Of a DNA stretch of 64,000 nucleotides, positions 1 through 8,943 are shown in pieces. The DNA is from Oscillatoria acuminata PCC 6304 (GTDB lineage Bacteria > Cyanobacteriota > Cyanobacteriia > Cyanobacteriales > Laspinemataceae), in assembly GCF_000317105.1 (NCBI RefSeq), contig NC_019693.1, forward strand, positions 186,001-250,000, written 5' to 3'. Positions within the stretch are counted from its first letter, which is position 1; the number at the start of each line of letters is the position of its first letter. The notes below the pieces were generated by a model. It was given only the letters and a program-made list of their open reading frames with translations. It made no database searches and was not told where the DNA came from. The position numbers and the translations under genes were made by a program.

Positions 1-1136
1 ATGTTCTCCAATCCGCCAATTTCATCCCATGAAACATGAGGAGATTGCACTTCCACGGACCGCAAAACTGCTGGTTTGACTGCTTTGAGGGCTTCTAAAA
101 AATCCCCCTGCTGCACTGTCATTGTCTCCGGAATCTCTGCCTCAATGGAAGGCACTTGACGACGGAGGGCAGTATAGGCGGCTTTTTGACAAACCGCTTT
201 CAAATCGGCCCCCACAAATCCGGTGGCTAATTCGGCAATTTCGGCTAACTGCACTGTTTCATCTAAAGGCATTGCACTGGTGAGAATTTCTAAGATTTCC
301 AACCGTCCGGCGCAGTCGGGGACTCGAAACTGCACTTCGCGATCGAACCGTCCCGGACGACGCAAGGCTGGATCGAGGGCATCCGGTCGATTGGTGGCAG
401 CAAGGACAATCACCCCTTGAGTTTGAGCAAATCCATCCATTAAGCCTAATAATTGGGCGACTAGACGTTTTTCTACTTCTCCCTCAACTTGAGAGCGATC
501 GGGTGCTAAACTGTCAATCTCATCAATAAAAATAATACAAGGCGCACTGTTCACCGCTTGGTCAAAAATCGCCCGCAGTTTTTGCTCCGCTTCGCCATAA
601 TACTTGCTCATCACTTCTGGCCCAACTAAATCAATATAGTTAACGCCCAATTCTGAGGCTAAAGCGCGAGCCGTTAAAGTTTTGCCCGTCCCTGGAGGTC
701 CAACTAACAATACCCCTCGGGTCGGTTCTAATCCAATTTTTTCTAATAAATCGGGACGTTTTAAAGGCATCCCAATCAGTTCTTTCAATTCGTTTAAAAC
801 TTCTCGAAGTCCGCCAATATCTTTTATCGAAGAACCCGATTTTTGGGGCTTCGACACCCCGGGAGTAGGGGATGTAAAGTTTGATCCGCCACCTGTTGAA
901 CGAGGACCCGTTGAACGCGGACCTGGTGGCGTTCGGAAAGGACTGGCATCGACAGAAACCCCACCCGTCGAGACTCCCACATTCCCAGTCCGGGGAATCG
1001 CGCCAGTACGGGGTATGCTACTAATCGGACGAGTACGGAACTGCATATCTGCTTTAAGTTCTCCAGCTTCTATTTTCTCTTCCAAGGTTTTCGCCAGTTC
1101 TAGTAACTGTTCAAACCCTTTAAATAAATCGTTCAT
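1..1136 (-). CDS. CDC48-like AAA+ ATPase (3' end beyond window)
   Basis: The minus-strand frame opens at ATG 1136 and runs off the left edge, giving about 378 residues. The first ~110 residues are a short helical stretch and then a Pro/Gly/Ser/Thr/Arg-rich linker, not the double-psi-barrel N domain of classic CDC48. A complete AAA module follows, with Walker A GPPGTGKT, Walker B IIFIDEID and an arginine-finger region LRRPGRFDRE. Near the edge the motif SWDEIGGLE marks the start of a second AAA domain, so the whole protein is probably a two-domain CDC48/VCP-type unfoldase. Such enzymes form hexamers that extract or unfold proteins. It is the last visible member of a minus-strand series running from gvpA through gvpN, the LamG gene and the ArsA-like gene. 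A link to gas vesicles is inferred from position only. Confidence 0.85.
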   Translation of the reverse strand, partial: MNDLFKGFEQLLELAKTLEEKIEAGELKADMQFRTRPISSIPRTGAIPRTGNVGVSTGGVSVDASPFRTPPGPRSTGPRSTGGGSNFTSPTPGVSKPQKSGSSIKDIGGLREVLNELKELIGMPLKRPDLLEKIGLEPTRGVLLVGPPGTGKTLTARALASELGVNYIDLVGPEVMSKYYGEAEQKLRAIFDQAVNSAPCIIFIDEIDSLAPDRSQVEGEVEKRLVAQLLGLMDGFAQTQGVIVLAATNRPDALDPALRRPGRFDREVQFRVPDCAGRLEILEILTSAMPLDETVQLAEIAELATGFVGADLKAVCQKAAYTALRRQVPSIEAEIPETMTVQQGDFLEALKAVKPAVLRSVEVQSPHVSWDEIGGLEN

Positions 1137-1475
1137 GAATCGTTCTCCCTAATGATTAACAGTTCCGTTCTTTACCCGATTAGTTTGGGTATAAAATGCA
1201 GCAATTTACCGCATTAAGCTCTACCCTAAGATATGGAAAAAGCCCCGGAATTGTTTAAGGGAGGTTACTTTCAATCTAACGATTTATCCCTTAAATAGTC
1301 TTCCTCATAAAGGCTGATTTTATAGGGCTGGGGTCCCTATATCCCAAGGTGTAGAGTCGATTAGATTAAATCTTAGCATTTTTTGAAACCCCCTCCCCCC
1401 TCATATAATGGCGGAGCCATGATATGCCCAATTAGAGGTTCTGCCGCCTGTTTAAGTGCTATATAAACTCCCCTT

Positions 1476-1739
1476 CCGGTCCCCTCCCCTGTGTCTTGGT
1501 CCGGGTTAGGGTGGGGTTCTCTTGACTTGGCTTTGCAAGTCAAGAGGAATGAGTGGGTGGAGGGTCTCCAGTGAGATGGCGATCGCCACTGATCCAAAGA
1601 AATAGGTTGGACCCATCTCTATACAGACGCTTAAACCGTTAAGGGTGCGTTGTGTGGCGGTAAGCGAAGCTATCCCGTAGGCGATCGCCTCCAAGAGGAC
1701 CCCACCCTAACCCTCCCCTTGCCAAGGGGAGGGGACCGG
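1476..1739. repeat. MITE-like GC-rich inverted repeat, copy 1
   Basis: This lies in the 720-bp gap between the AAA and ArsA-like genes. The left arm begins CCGGTCCCCTCCCC and continues into GGGTTAGGGTGGGG. The right arm is its reverse complement and ends GGGGAGGGGACCGG. About 170 bp of less conserved sequence rich in GCGATCGC lies between the arms. The same structure recurs near 36.7, 42.2, 44.1 and 55.2 kb. No transposase is encoded, so it is either a non-autonomous element or a large extragenic palindrome. I see no gene in the rest of the gap (1137-1857). Confidence 0.75.
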
Positions 1740-1857
1740 AAGTAAAAACCCTACTCTATACAGCCCACCCTCTCCCCCTCGTATCATGGCTCTGCCGTGA
1801 TACGCACTCTCGGCGGCTCTGCCGCCTGTTTACATTTTATACAATCCCAATCCCCAA

Positions 1858-3759
1858 TTAAAACAACAAATCAGCGGCCCCTTGAATTCGCTCTAACGCA
1901 GACACAGAACGCGGCAAAACCGGCAAGCGAATCACCGTTTGTGCCGGAAATAATCCCCCCTCGATTTCACCCCCCTGGCGATACCGATTATGAACCACAT
2001 ACCGTTGAGGAACTTCCATGATTCGTAATGATTCCGTTAATCGCACCTGTTCCGACAAAATCGCCGCTTGTGCTTGCACTACGCCAATAAATTCTGTATA
2101 GTCAGCATCCTTTAACTGCTTCTGCGCTTTTACCACTTGTTGCCGCAACGTCCGCAATCGTCCCATAAATTCCACTCGCCCTAACACATTTTGATATTGA
2201 ATCCATAATTTAAAAATCCATGCCAACCAATCCGCTAAAGCCGAAGGCATCTCTAAAAACCGCAATAAATGACCCGTTGGGGCCGTATCTAAAATAATTA
2301 AATCTTGTTCATTTCGATTTAATAAATCAAACACTTCAATTAAGGATAACATCTCATCAATTCCCGGGAGAGCTTGGGCAACCAGCATTCGCCATGCTTC
2401 CGGAGTATAAGCGATTTTGATACTTCCGGGGTTCGGCCCTTCTCCACTCATCATTTCCGCTAATTCCCAGAGATAGTTATCGCGAAATTGTTCCAAAATC
2501 ACCTCAGCATCAATTTCTTGTCCACTTAAATTATTCGTGATTTGAATCGGTTCATGTCCCAACTCTTGACCGAAAGCATCTCCTAAAGAATGGGCGGGGT
2601 CAATGGAAATTACTCTAATTTTTTTGTCCGGATAGCGCTGCGCCAATCCCCATCCCAAAGCAGCAGCAACGGTGGTTTTTCCCACGCCTCCTTTCCCACC
2701 CACTAAAATTAATTGGCGACCTTCTGCGATAAAATCGGGGAAGCTGGGGGGGACTTTTTCCGGCCATTGCACGATCGCCTCGGGACCCAATTCCACCTGT
2801 TCCAGCGCTTGTAGTTGCGGAATCAGAGTATCTAGGGCTTTTGCACCCAGGGGTTCGCTGGATTGTTGGGGGAGGATGAAAACCGGGTGATTACCGGGGA
2901 GGTTGAGGAATTTTTGGAGTAATTGTTGTTGTTCGCTATAGCGGTCTAAATCCGGTTCGGGATTGAGGGCAATTTGGTTAATGAATAATCCACTACAAGG
3001 AATTAATAATTCTTCCAAACTGGTGATAAATCGCCCGGTTTCTAATAAACTCATCGGTTCGGCGATCGCCACGACTAAGCAAGCGGTAAAGCTATCATCT
3101 TGCAGCAATGCCCTTCCTTCGTTTAAATCTGATTTCAAGTCAACCAAAAACTCATCGACTTCATCGGGGGTATAGGTTCCTTTAAAGGTTGTAGATATCG
3201 CCCGATGTTTTTCTTGGAAGAGTTCCAAGGAACTTAACACCACATCTAAGAAATCTTTAATGCCTAATAAATTCAAGGTATGACCGGAAGGAGCCATATC
3301 CACCACAATTCTATCGACGACTTTTTCCGTGAGTAATCGTTGAATTTCCAGCAATCCCATGATTTCATCTAATCCGGGCCAGTCTAAATCCCACACCGGG
3401 GTTAAATCTTCTCCCTCAACAAAACTGCCCCGTTCCACTAATAATTCTAAGAATTTGCCATATTTGGCTTTAAATTCTCCCAAGAGTTCTTTGGCATCAA
3501 GCGATCGCACGCTTAAATTAGGTAAGTCTGGTAATGGTGTGGCAGCAGTGGTTACCGGAAGTTGCAACACATCCCCTAAAGAATGAGCAGGATCTGTGGA
3601 GATTAATAAGATAGACTCTTGGGGAAATAATTTAGCCCAATTTCGGGCAAAAGCACAAGCGAGGGTGGTTTTTCCGACTCCACCTTTACCACTAAATAGA
3701 GTAAGGTGAAGGGAGTTGTACTGGGTAATCGAAGTAAATGTTTTATCGGTTATATTCAT
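1858..3759 (-). CDS. Double ArsA/Get3 (TRC40)-family ATPase
   Basis: About 633 residues with two tandem ArsA-type ATPase halves. Half one has the deviant P-loop FSGKGGVGKTT near residue 25 and the switch motif DMAPSGHTLNLLG. Half two has GGKGGVGKTT near residue 360 and DTAPTGHLLRFLE. Both halves therefore keep intact nucleotide sites, as in arsenite-pump ATPase ArsA. No ars genes are nearby. In cyanobacteria relatives are usually annotated as TRC40/GET3/ArsA ATPases of unproven function, and a role in targeting or chaperoning hydrophobic proteins is possible. I prefer the internal ATG at 3759 (MNITDK), but ATG 3774 is also available. It lies 75 bp downstream of the LamG gene on the same strand and upstream of the CDC48-like gene, suggesting one transcript. 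Confidence 0.85.
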   Translation of the reverse strand: MNITDKTFTSITQYNSLHLTLFSGKGGVGKTTLACAFARNWAKLFPQESILLISTDPAHSLGDVLQLPVTTAATPLPDLPNLSVRSLDAKELLGEFKAKYGKFLELLVERGSFVEGEDLTPVWDLDWPGLDEIMGLLEIQRLLTEKVVDRIVVDMAPSGHTLNLLGIKDFLDVVLSSLELFQEKHRAISTTFKGTYTPDEVDEFLVDLKSDLNEGRALLQDDSFTACLVVAIAEPMSLLETGRFITSLEELLIPCSGLFINQIALNPEPDLDRYSEQQQLLQKFLNLPGNHPVFILPQQSSEPLGAKALDTLIPQLQALEQVELGPEAIVQWPEKVPPSFPDFIAEGRQLILVGGKGGVGKTTVAAALGWGLAQRYPDKKIRVISIDPAHSLGDAFGQELGHEPIQITNNLSGQEIDAEVILEQFRDNYLWELAEMMSGEGPNPGSIKIAYTPEAWRMLVAQALPGIDEMLSLIEVFDLLNRNEQDLIILDTAPTGHLLRFLEMPSALADWLAWIFKLWIQYQNVLGRVEFMGRLRTLRQQVVKAQKQLKDADYTEFIGVVQAQAAILSEQVRLTESLRIMEVPQRYVVHNRYRQGGEIEGGLFPAQTVIRLPVLPRSVSALERIQGAADLLF

Positions 3760-3833
3760 CGATATTTCTCCCATTCCGGTTTATGAATCTGCATCTGATT
3801 ATCTCATTGTTTCGGCATCACCGATCGCCCAAT

Positions 3834-6800
3834 TTACCCAAGCGGTATCTCCATCAGTTCCCATCTGGCCCCCAGAATCCGTCCGCGATCGCCTACCCAG
3901 TCCCCACTCCCTTCATTTAAGGGATAATAGGCGATTAATCCCGGTTCATCCCCTTGCAAGCGATGGGTGAAATCGTTCTGAATTTCTGCCTCAGTTCGCG
4001 CCACCCCCCAGAGTCTCACCTCGGCAATTTGACCGGCAAAAAAGCAATTCTGGTTTCCAAAAACCTGTGATTTCCCTAAGCAATAGTCTCCCGGAGTCTG
4101 CTGTAATCGTTCCGGTGCCGGTTGGGTGGCAAACCAGTCGCCATTGCGGTAAAAGTGATAGAGATTTCCCGCCTTCACCCAAGTGATTTGAACCCACTGA
4201 TCGCCGGTTTCAAAGAAGTTGAGCAAAACATTGCTATCAAACGTTGTCCCCCCTGACCCTCGGGAGTGATACTGCAAGGCGCGATCTCCAGGACATAAGG
4301 CGAGTCCCAGTTGATCCGAATCTTCCCCACACTTACTGAGAATCCCATGCCACCGTTCATCGTCCAAGGTTGCCGGTTTAACCCACAGGGACAGGGTAAA
4401 GGTGCGATCTATTTCTCCAAGTTCGGGAAGGATGACAGCATCATCCTCTCCATCGAACGTGAGTACCGATGACACAAAGTGGGGAAGGGGGAATTCCGGT
4501 TCCGGCAGGGCGATCGCCACTTCCTCAATCTGCCATGTCGCACCGCGAATTGTCCCGTGATTGGTTTGATTGGCAATATCCTGAACCCGCGTCCCCTCCC
4601 CTTCATTTAACGGCCAATAATACCGCAATCCAGGCTCCTCTCCCGTGACACCTCGCTCTAGGTTCTGCTGAATTTGTTCCTCGCTGAGTGCGACATTCCA
4701 GACTTGAATCTCCGCCATTTGCCCCCGAAAGTGCGCCACGGAATTCCCGATTCCCAACTTGCCAAACCAATAGGTTGTATTATCAGTATAAAACCGTTCC
4801 GGTGCCGGTTGGGTAGCAAATAACATCCCATTGCGATAAAACCGATACTCTGTTCCTGCTTTTACCCAGGTTAAATGTATCCAGTTTCCTTCAGAACCGC
4901 CAAAAAAGTTTAACAACGGTGCTGCATAACGCCGATTGGGGAAAGATGGATCGGAGGTATGATAGTATAACGTTTGTTGATACTCAACCCCCCACAGTTC
5001 CGGTTTAAAGGCGGAGGGCCACCAGCGTTTTCCCATGATGCCATAGGGGTTTGGGCCTGGAGTGGCCGGTTGCAACCACAGGGAAATTGTAAAGGTGGTA
5101 TCATTCTCGAAAGGGTCTTCGACTTCGATATAGTTCGTCTCCCCGGCAAAACATAAGACGGGGCGAAATCCTTCGTCTGGGGAGATATCACTGGTTGTAT
5201 AACTTGGTTGGTCGAGGGGAGACCTAACCCCCCGACCCCCTTCCCTAAGAGGGAAGGGGGAGATGGAAAGCCCCTCCTCTGGAGAGCTAACCCCCCGACC
5301 CCCTTCCCTAAGAGGGAAGGGGGAGATGGAAAGCCCCTCCCCTCTTAGGGGAGGGGTTTGGGGAGAGGTCTCTTTCGTGAGGTGGCCAGAGAGTCTTCCC
5401 GGGGGGTTGCCTTGTCCCCAGGTGGCCCCGATGATTTTCCCCCAGTTCGCACATTTTGCCCCATCGGAGGCGATCGCCCCATTGCCGTCATTAAACCCCC
5501 AGTAATGGCATAACCCAGGTTCCTCTCCGGTTAAGGGACGATGCAAATCATGGCGAATTTCTCTAGCTGTTCGGGCAATTTTCCAGACTCTCACATCGCG
5601 AATTGCCCCCGCAAACCCATTCTCTCCCATCCCAATCAGCGCTTGGGATTGATGCAGATAGAAGGCATCCGGTGCAGGGTGGATGGCATATAACTCGCCG
5701 TTGCGATAAAACCGATATTCTGTTCCCACTTTCACCCAGGCAATCTGTACCCAGCGATCGGCAGTTTCAAAAAATCCCTCAAAGGTATCATGATATCGAC
5801 AAGTTCCTGCCGCATCAAAGGAATCGTAATACAATCCTCCATTCGGGGAAATTCCCAGTTGCAGAGGAGGTAAATGCTCTCCGGAATCATTACTGAACAA
5901 CCCACACCAACCCTGATCCAACAATGCCGGTTTAACCCACAGCGATAGGGTAAAGGTTCGGTTATTTTTAAAGGGCGTTTTAACTTCTACACTGTTATTA
6001 ATTCCATTGAACATTAAAGCGGACTGGAAGGATTTCGCTGCAGGAACCACTTCCGATTCCGACGGTCCGATGTCAGCGATCGGTTTATCAATGATTTCTG
6101 ATTCCGGAATGACTATAGATTCGAGAATCGCCTCTACATTAGGATTTAGGGTTTGTTCTGCAAAAATGCCTAAGTCCTGGATCTGTTCTTCCGCTAAAAT
6201 ATCTGATTCGGTGTCAGCGATCGTCTCATCAATGATTTCTGATTCGGGAATGACTGGCGATTCGAGAATCGCCTCTACATTAGGATTTAGGGTTGGTTCG
6301 GCGAAAATGTCTAAGTCGGGTATCTCTTCTTCTTCTAAAATATCTGGTTCGGTGTCAGCGATCGTCTCATCAATGATTTCTGATTCGGGAATGACTATAG
6401 ATTCTCGAATCGCCTCTACATTAGGATTTAGGGTTGGTTCTGCAAAAATGTGTAAGTCTTGTATTTCTTCCTCCCCAATTTTTGGGGGAGTTGCTTCTAA
6501 TAAAACATCCGGTTCGGTGTGGGTTTCTGAGGGAATGGGGGAATGTTCCACCGGAGAAGAAACAATTGGGGTGGTTAGAGTGGTTGGACCCTCGCCACTT
6601 AAATCTTGACTTGCTAGAGTGGCAATATCCGCAGAACCTAACGAACTGTTCCAGATTCTAATTTGTGTAATTCGTCCTTGAAAAAAACAAGGACTTGCCC
6701 CACTTTGTTCCGTGGCACCGGCCCCCACACGCAGGGAATTGCGTTCATTTGGATGAAAGGGAATCCCGGTTCGTTGCGCGACTAAACTGCCATTAATATA

Positions 6801-7196
6801 GAACAAAACCGTTTGCGACGGTTCATCATAAATTCCTGCTAAATGGGTCCAGACCCCTTTTGAAGCTCTCGGTCCAGTCAGCATCACCCAAGGCGCATCC
6901 GGTTGACCACTACCCACCCAAAATTGCCAATTTCCGGCGGGATTCACACAGAAAAGATAGCCCCGCCTTCCCTCTTGCGCGGAACTACAAACTGAGGTTA
7001 AAATTGCGCGATAGCCAATTCCCCCCTGATAGTCCACCCACAGTTCTACTGTAAACTGCCGGGGATTAAAATCGCCTAAGTAGGGAATTTCAATCCAATC
7101 ACTAGTCCCATTAAATGACGGAATTTCGGGATGAGAATAGCCGAGGTCAACTTCTTTAACGGTGGGGGGAACGGCAATAGATTCGTTGAAAATCAT
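3834..7196 (-). CDS. Large multi-LamG (concanavalin A-like) domain protein
   Basis: 1120 residues. Four LamG/laminin-G-like jelly-roll modules can be seen (about residues 25-190, 390-560, 690-860 and 930-1110), each with the pattern FTLSLWVKPA, a FYRNG hairpin, G-Q-I-A-E-V-R-xW and a closing YYPLNEG-type motif. Modules one and two are separated by an acidic linker made of three 47-residue repeats containing NPNVEAI.ES.VIPESEIID. Modules two and three are separated by a low-complexity segment that is translated repeat DNA. No signal peptide or membrane segment is visible at the N terminus (MIFNESIAVPP), so it is either cytoplasmic or exported by a non-classical route. LamG folds bind carbohydrate or protein. 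It sits between gvpN and the ArsA-like gene on the same strand. Its true function is unknown. Confidence 0.85.
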   Translation of the reverse strand: MIFNESIAVPPTVKEVDLGYSHPEIPSFNGTSDWIEIPYLGDFNPRQFTVELWVDYQGGIGYRAILTSVCSSAQEGRRGYLFCVNPAGNWQFWVGSGQPDAPWVMLTGPRASKGVWTHLAGIYDEPSQTVLFYINGSLVAQRTGIPFHPNERNSLRVGAGATEQSGASPCFFQGRITQIRIWNSSLGSADIATLASQDLSGEGPTTLTTPIVSSPVEHSPIPSETHTEPDVLLEATPPKIGEEEIQDLHIFAEPTLNPNVEAIRESIVIPESEIIDETIADTEPDILEEEEIPDLDIFAEPTLNPNVEAILESPVIPESEIIDETIADTESDILAEEQIQDLGIFAEQTLNPNVEAILESIVIPESEIIDKPIADIGPSESEVVPAAKSFQSALMFNGINNSVEVKTPFKNNRTFTLSLWVKPALLDQGWCGLFSNDSGEHLPPLQLGISPNGGLYYDSFDAAGTCRYHDTFEGFFETADRWVQIAWVKVGTEYRFYRNGELYAIHPAPDAFYLHQSQALIGMGENGFAGAIRDVRVWKIARTAREIRHDLHRPLTGEEPGLCHYWGFNDGNGAIASDGAKCANWGKIIGATWGQGNPPGRLSGHLTKETSPQTPPLRGEGLSISPFPLREGGRGVSSPEEGLSISPFPLREGGRGVRSPLDQPSYTTSDISPDEGFRPVLCFAGETNYIEVEDPFENDTTFTISLWLQPATPGPNPYGIMGKRWWPSAFKPELWGVEYQQTLYYHTSDPSFPNRRYAAPLLNFFGGSEGNWIHLTWVKAGTEYRFYRNGMLFATQPAPERFYTDNTTYWFGKLGIGNSVAHFRGQMAEIQVWNVALSEEQIQQNLERGVTGEEPGLRYYWPLNEGEGTRVQDIANQTNHGTIRGATWQIEEVAIALPEPEFPLPHFVSSVLTFDGEDDAVILPELGEIDRTFTLSLWVKPATLDDERWHGILSKCGEDSDQLGLALCPGDRALQYHSRGSGGTTFDSNVLLNFFETGDQWVQITWVKAGNLYHFYRNGDWFATQPAPERLQQTPGDYCLGKSQVFGNQNCFFAGQIAEVRLWGVARTEAEIQNDFTHRLQGDEPGLIAYYPLNEGSGDWVGDRGRILGARWELMEIPLG
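5213..5370. repeat. GC-rich tandem repeat inside the LamG gene
   Basis: Two near-identical units of about 65 bp (CCCCCGACCCCCTTCCC ... GGGAAGGGGGAGATGGAAAG), each with an internal inverted repeat, followed by a related GGGGAGGGG motif. The element is read in frame on the minus strand and encodes a repeated SPFPLREGGRGV peptide between the second and third LamG modules. The same GC-rich core occurs in the MITE at 22.3 kb. This is an interspersed element that has expanded inside a coding region without breaking the frame. Confidence 0.8.
6091..6513. repeat. Three tandem 141-bp (47-codon) repeats in the LamG gene
   Basis: The phrase ATGATTTCTGATTC recurs at 6091, 6232 and 6373, a constant spacing of 141 bp. 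Each unit contains GAATCGCCTCTACATT, which is half of the palindrome found free-standing at 18120-18159. On the coding strand it gives an acidic repeat with NPNVEAI and PESEIID. Confidence 0.85.
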
Positions 7197-7418
7197 TTGG
7201 GGGAATTTGTAGCTGCTAATTGAGCGATCGCATTTAGGGTAAACTCGACTGCCGCTATTATTGGCTAGGATATCGATACAGTTTTAGATTTAGACCCAAA
7301 GGACAAGAAACCGGGTTTCTGGCCTAGAGTTGTTACAAATAGGCAAACATTTTGTCAAGAAACCCGATTTCTAACCCACTCTGTACCTACAGTCCTAAAA
7401 AGATAGAATTGGGCGAGT
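7197..7418. repeat. Spacer with GAAACCGGGTTTCT-type palindromes
   Basis: This 222-bp spacer between gvpN and the LamG gene contains AAGAAACCGGGTTTCT near 7308 and a second, inverted AAGAAACCCGATTTCT about 50 bp later. The paired palindromes could form a stem-loop on the transcript, acting as a terminator or attenuator between gvpN and the LamG gene. The same motif family recurs at 25.8, 28.0, 28.9, 29.8 and 30.8 kb. Confidence 0.6.
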
Positions 7419-8357
7419 TTATCCTAATTTACCGTGGGTTAAAACCTCCGCCGGGGCGGAACGTTTGTCTGCCACCAGGACTTCTTTAAACAGTTGCCCG
7501 AGAATTGGGAGGCCCTCAGCATGAGGGATTTTAGCCCGAGAGAGCAAAATATCAGCACAAATTTCTCGAAAGTCTGCACTGGTTGGCAAGACGGGAATAT
7601 TATTTTGGTGACAGACTGTGGCCACAATTAAACAAGCGCGTAAACCCGAGGATTTTTCGTGGGTCGTACTCCGTTCTCGAAAGGTTTTGACCAAATGCAC
7701 AATCATTGCTGCATCCCCTCGGGTTAATCCCGATTTTTGGACAACAATTTCTTGTTGCGTCAGTTCGTCGGGTTCTGGAATATCCAGGGTAATTAACCGA
7801 TCCATTAAGGCATCCTGAGTTTCATGGACTCCGCAATATTCCTCGGGATTGGAGGTGAAAATTACGCGAAATTGGGGATGCGCCCGAATATATTCCGGTT
7901 GTTGAGAACTGGTTGGCAGCACTAAAAGTTTTTCTTCTAGGACTGACAACAGCACATTATTCACCTCGGGCCGCGATCGATTAAATTCGTCATAGATGAG
8001 GGTAAATCCCTCCCTACAGGCGGTGGTTAATCTGGCATCTGACCAGGATTGACGATATTCATCTTCGACTTTAATCACGTTGTGAATAAAGTTGTCCACC
8101 ACTTTTTTGCGGTTGTATCCCCGTTGGTTGCCAATCAAGTCTGATGATTTGTATTCATCATCGCCAAACATTAAAACAATCGGACGTTCTAACAGATTAG
8201 CCAAATGAATGGCTAAAGTTGTTTTGCCTGTTCCAGCAGGACCGCGCAGGTGGACGGAAAATCCCGCATGGAGATAGCGCAAGGCACGTTTGGTCAGACG
8301 ATGAATGGCCGGTGTATCGACAAAATTCTGGGAAGTGGCTTGTAAAACTGTGGTCAC
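7419..8357 (-). CDS. gvpN: Gas vesicle AAA ATPase GvpN
   Basis: 312 residues, the usual GvpN length. MoxR/CbbQ-type AAA ATPase with Walker [13 protein letters not shown] near residue 40, Walker [15 protein letters not shown], sensor [14 protein letters not shown] and the arginine-containing motif DALMDRLI. GvpN is needed for gas vesicles to grow to full width, with GvpC as its probable partner. It follows the gvpC-like gene after 30 bp and shares the strand of gvpA, so gvpA-gvpC-gvpN form one operon, as in other cyanobacteria. Start ATG 8357 gives the canonical N terminus ending in [18 protein letters not shown]. Confidence 0.96.
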   Translation of the reverse strand: MTTVLQATSQNFVDTPAIHRLTKRALRYLHAGFSVHLRGPAGTGKTTLAIHLANLLERPIVLMFGDDEYKSSDLIGNQRGYNRKKVVDNFIHNVIKVEDEYRQSWSDARLTTACREGFTLIYDEFNRSRPEVNNVLLSVLEEKLLVLPTSSQQPEYIRAHPQFRVIFTSNPEEYCGVHETQDALMDRLITLDIPEPDELTQQEIVVQKSGLTRGDAAMIVHLVKTFRERSTTHEKSSGLRACLIVATVCHQNNIPVLPTSADFREICADILLSRAKIPHAEGLPILGQLFKEVLVADKRSAPAEVLTHGKLG

Positions 8358-8387
8358 AAATAACCTCTTTGCATCACGTCCGTTGAG

Positions 8388-8756
8388 TTAGCGCTTAGGG
8401 GAATTCAGGGAAACCGCACCGGGTTTGGGACGGGGTTTAATTGGGGTAGGCGCTGTCCCCCAAACATACGCTTGCAGGTTGGTTACATAGGCACTCCGCT
8501 GCTGTTTTTCAGCAATCCAGATTTGTTCCTGTTGCGATCGCGTTTCTTCTCGAAAAGCGGCAATATCGGCTTTTAAGTTGGCATAAAAATCCTGCAACGC
8601 TTGGCTGACTTCCGCCGCCATTTCGACTCGGTGGGCGGCGATTTCTTCTAGCTTGATTTGAGTCTCATAGCGCTGTTCTAGGATCTGTTGTTGCCGAACT
8701 AGAATTTCCTGCTGACGTTGCACCCTAGCAGCGTTCCATTGTTCTCGCAAAGACAC
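8388..8756 (-). CDS. gvpC: GvpC-like gas vesicle outer-rib protein
   Basis: 122 residues from GTG 8756. The whole protein is amphipathic helix rich in Q, E, R and A, with heptad-like spacing and a weak ~33-residue periodicity (the phrases ALQDFYANLKADIAAF and TNLQAYVWGT recall GvpC repeat ends). GvpC normally winds round the GvpA shell and stiffens it. Cyanobacterial GvpC often has 4-6 repeats; here only two or three can be made out, and the C-terminal 20 residues are Pro/Lys-rich. The position between gvpA and gvpN is the expected one for gvpC. The family call rests more on position and composition than on sequence identity. A generic coiled-coil Gvp protein is the alternative. Confidence 0.65.
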   Translation of the reverse strand: MSLREQWNAARVQRQQEILVRQQQILEQRYETQIKLEEIAAHRVEMAAEVSQALQDFYANLKADIAAFREETRSQQEQIWIAEKQQRSAYVTNLQAYVWGTAPTPIKPRPKPGAVSLNSPKR

Positions 8757-8867
8757 GACTTTTCCTCCGGGTATAATCCCACCTAAATTCTGGGCAAAAT
8801 TTTCAAGACATGGCCGAGTCTGACTTTCCTTTCCCGGTCAATTTTCCCGTTTTCATGTATGGGAAAT

Positions 8868-8900
8868 ACCTGCTGCTGCTTTTCTTCGCAGGCAGCAGGT
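8868..8900 (-). promoter_or_regulatory. Stem-loop between gvpA and the gvpC-like gene
   Basis: ACCTGCTGC at 8868-8876 pairs with GCAGCAGGT at 8892-8900, a 9-bp perfect stem that extends by three more pairs past a bulge. Read on the minus strand it lies between gvpA and the gvpC-like gene and is not followed by a T-run. It is therefore better read as an attenuator or RNA-processing hairpin than a full terminator. That would favour an abundant gvpA transcript over the longer gvpA-C-N one. Confidence 0.6.
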
Positions 8901-8943
8901 TAGATCTCCCTTGCGATCGCTATTTTCGATCCCCTACAATGGA

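Noticed and set aside
682-1152. 156-codon plus-strand open frame opposite the AAA ATPase
   Set aside because: The minus strand has Walker A, Walker B and arginine-finger motifs; the plus frame is low complexity and has no domain.
6007-6609. 200-codon plus-strand open frame rich in Ser/Ile opposite the LamG gene
   Set aside because: It is the antisense of the three 141-bp coding repeats; its repeat pattern mirrors the minus-strand protein, whose LamG domains prove the coding strand.
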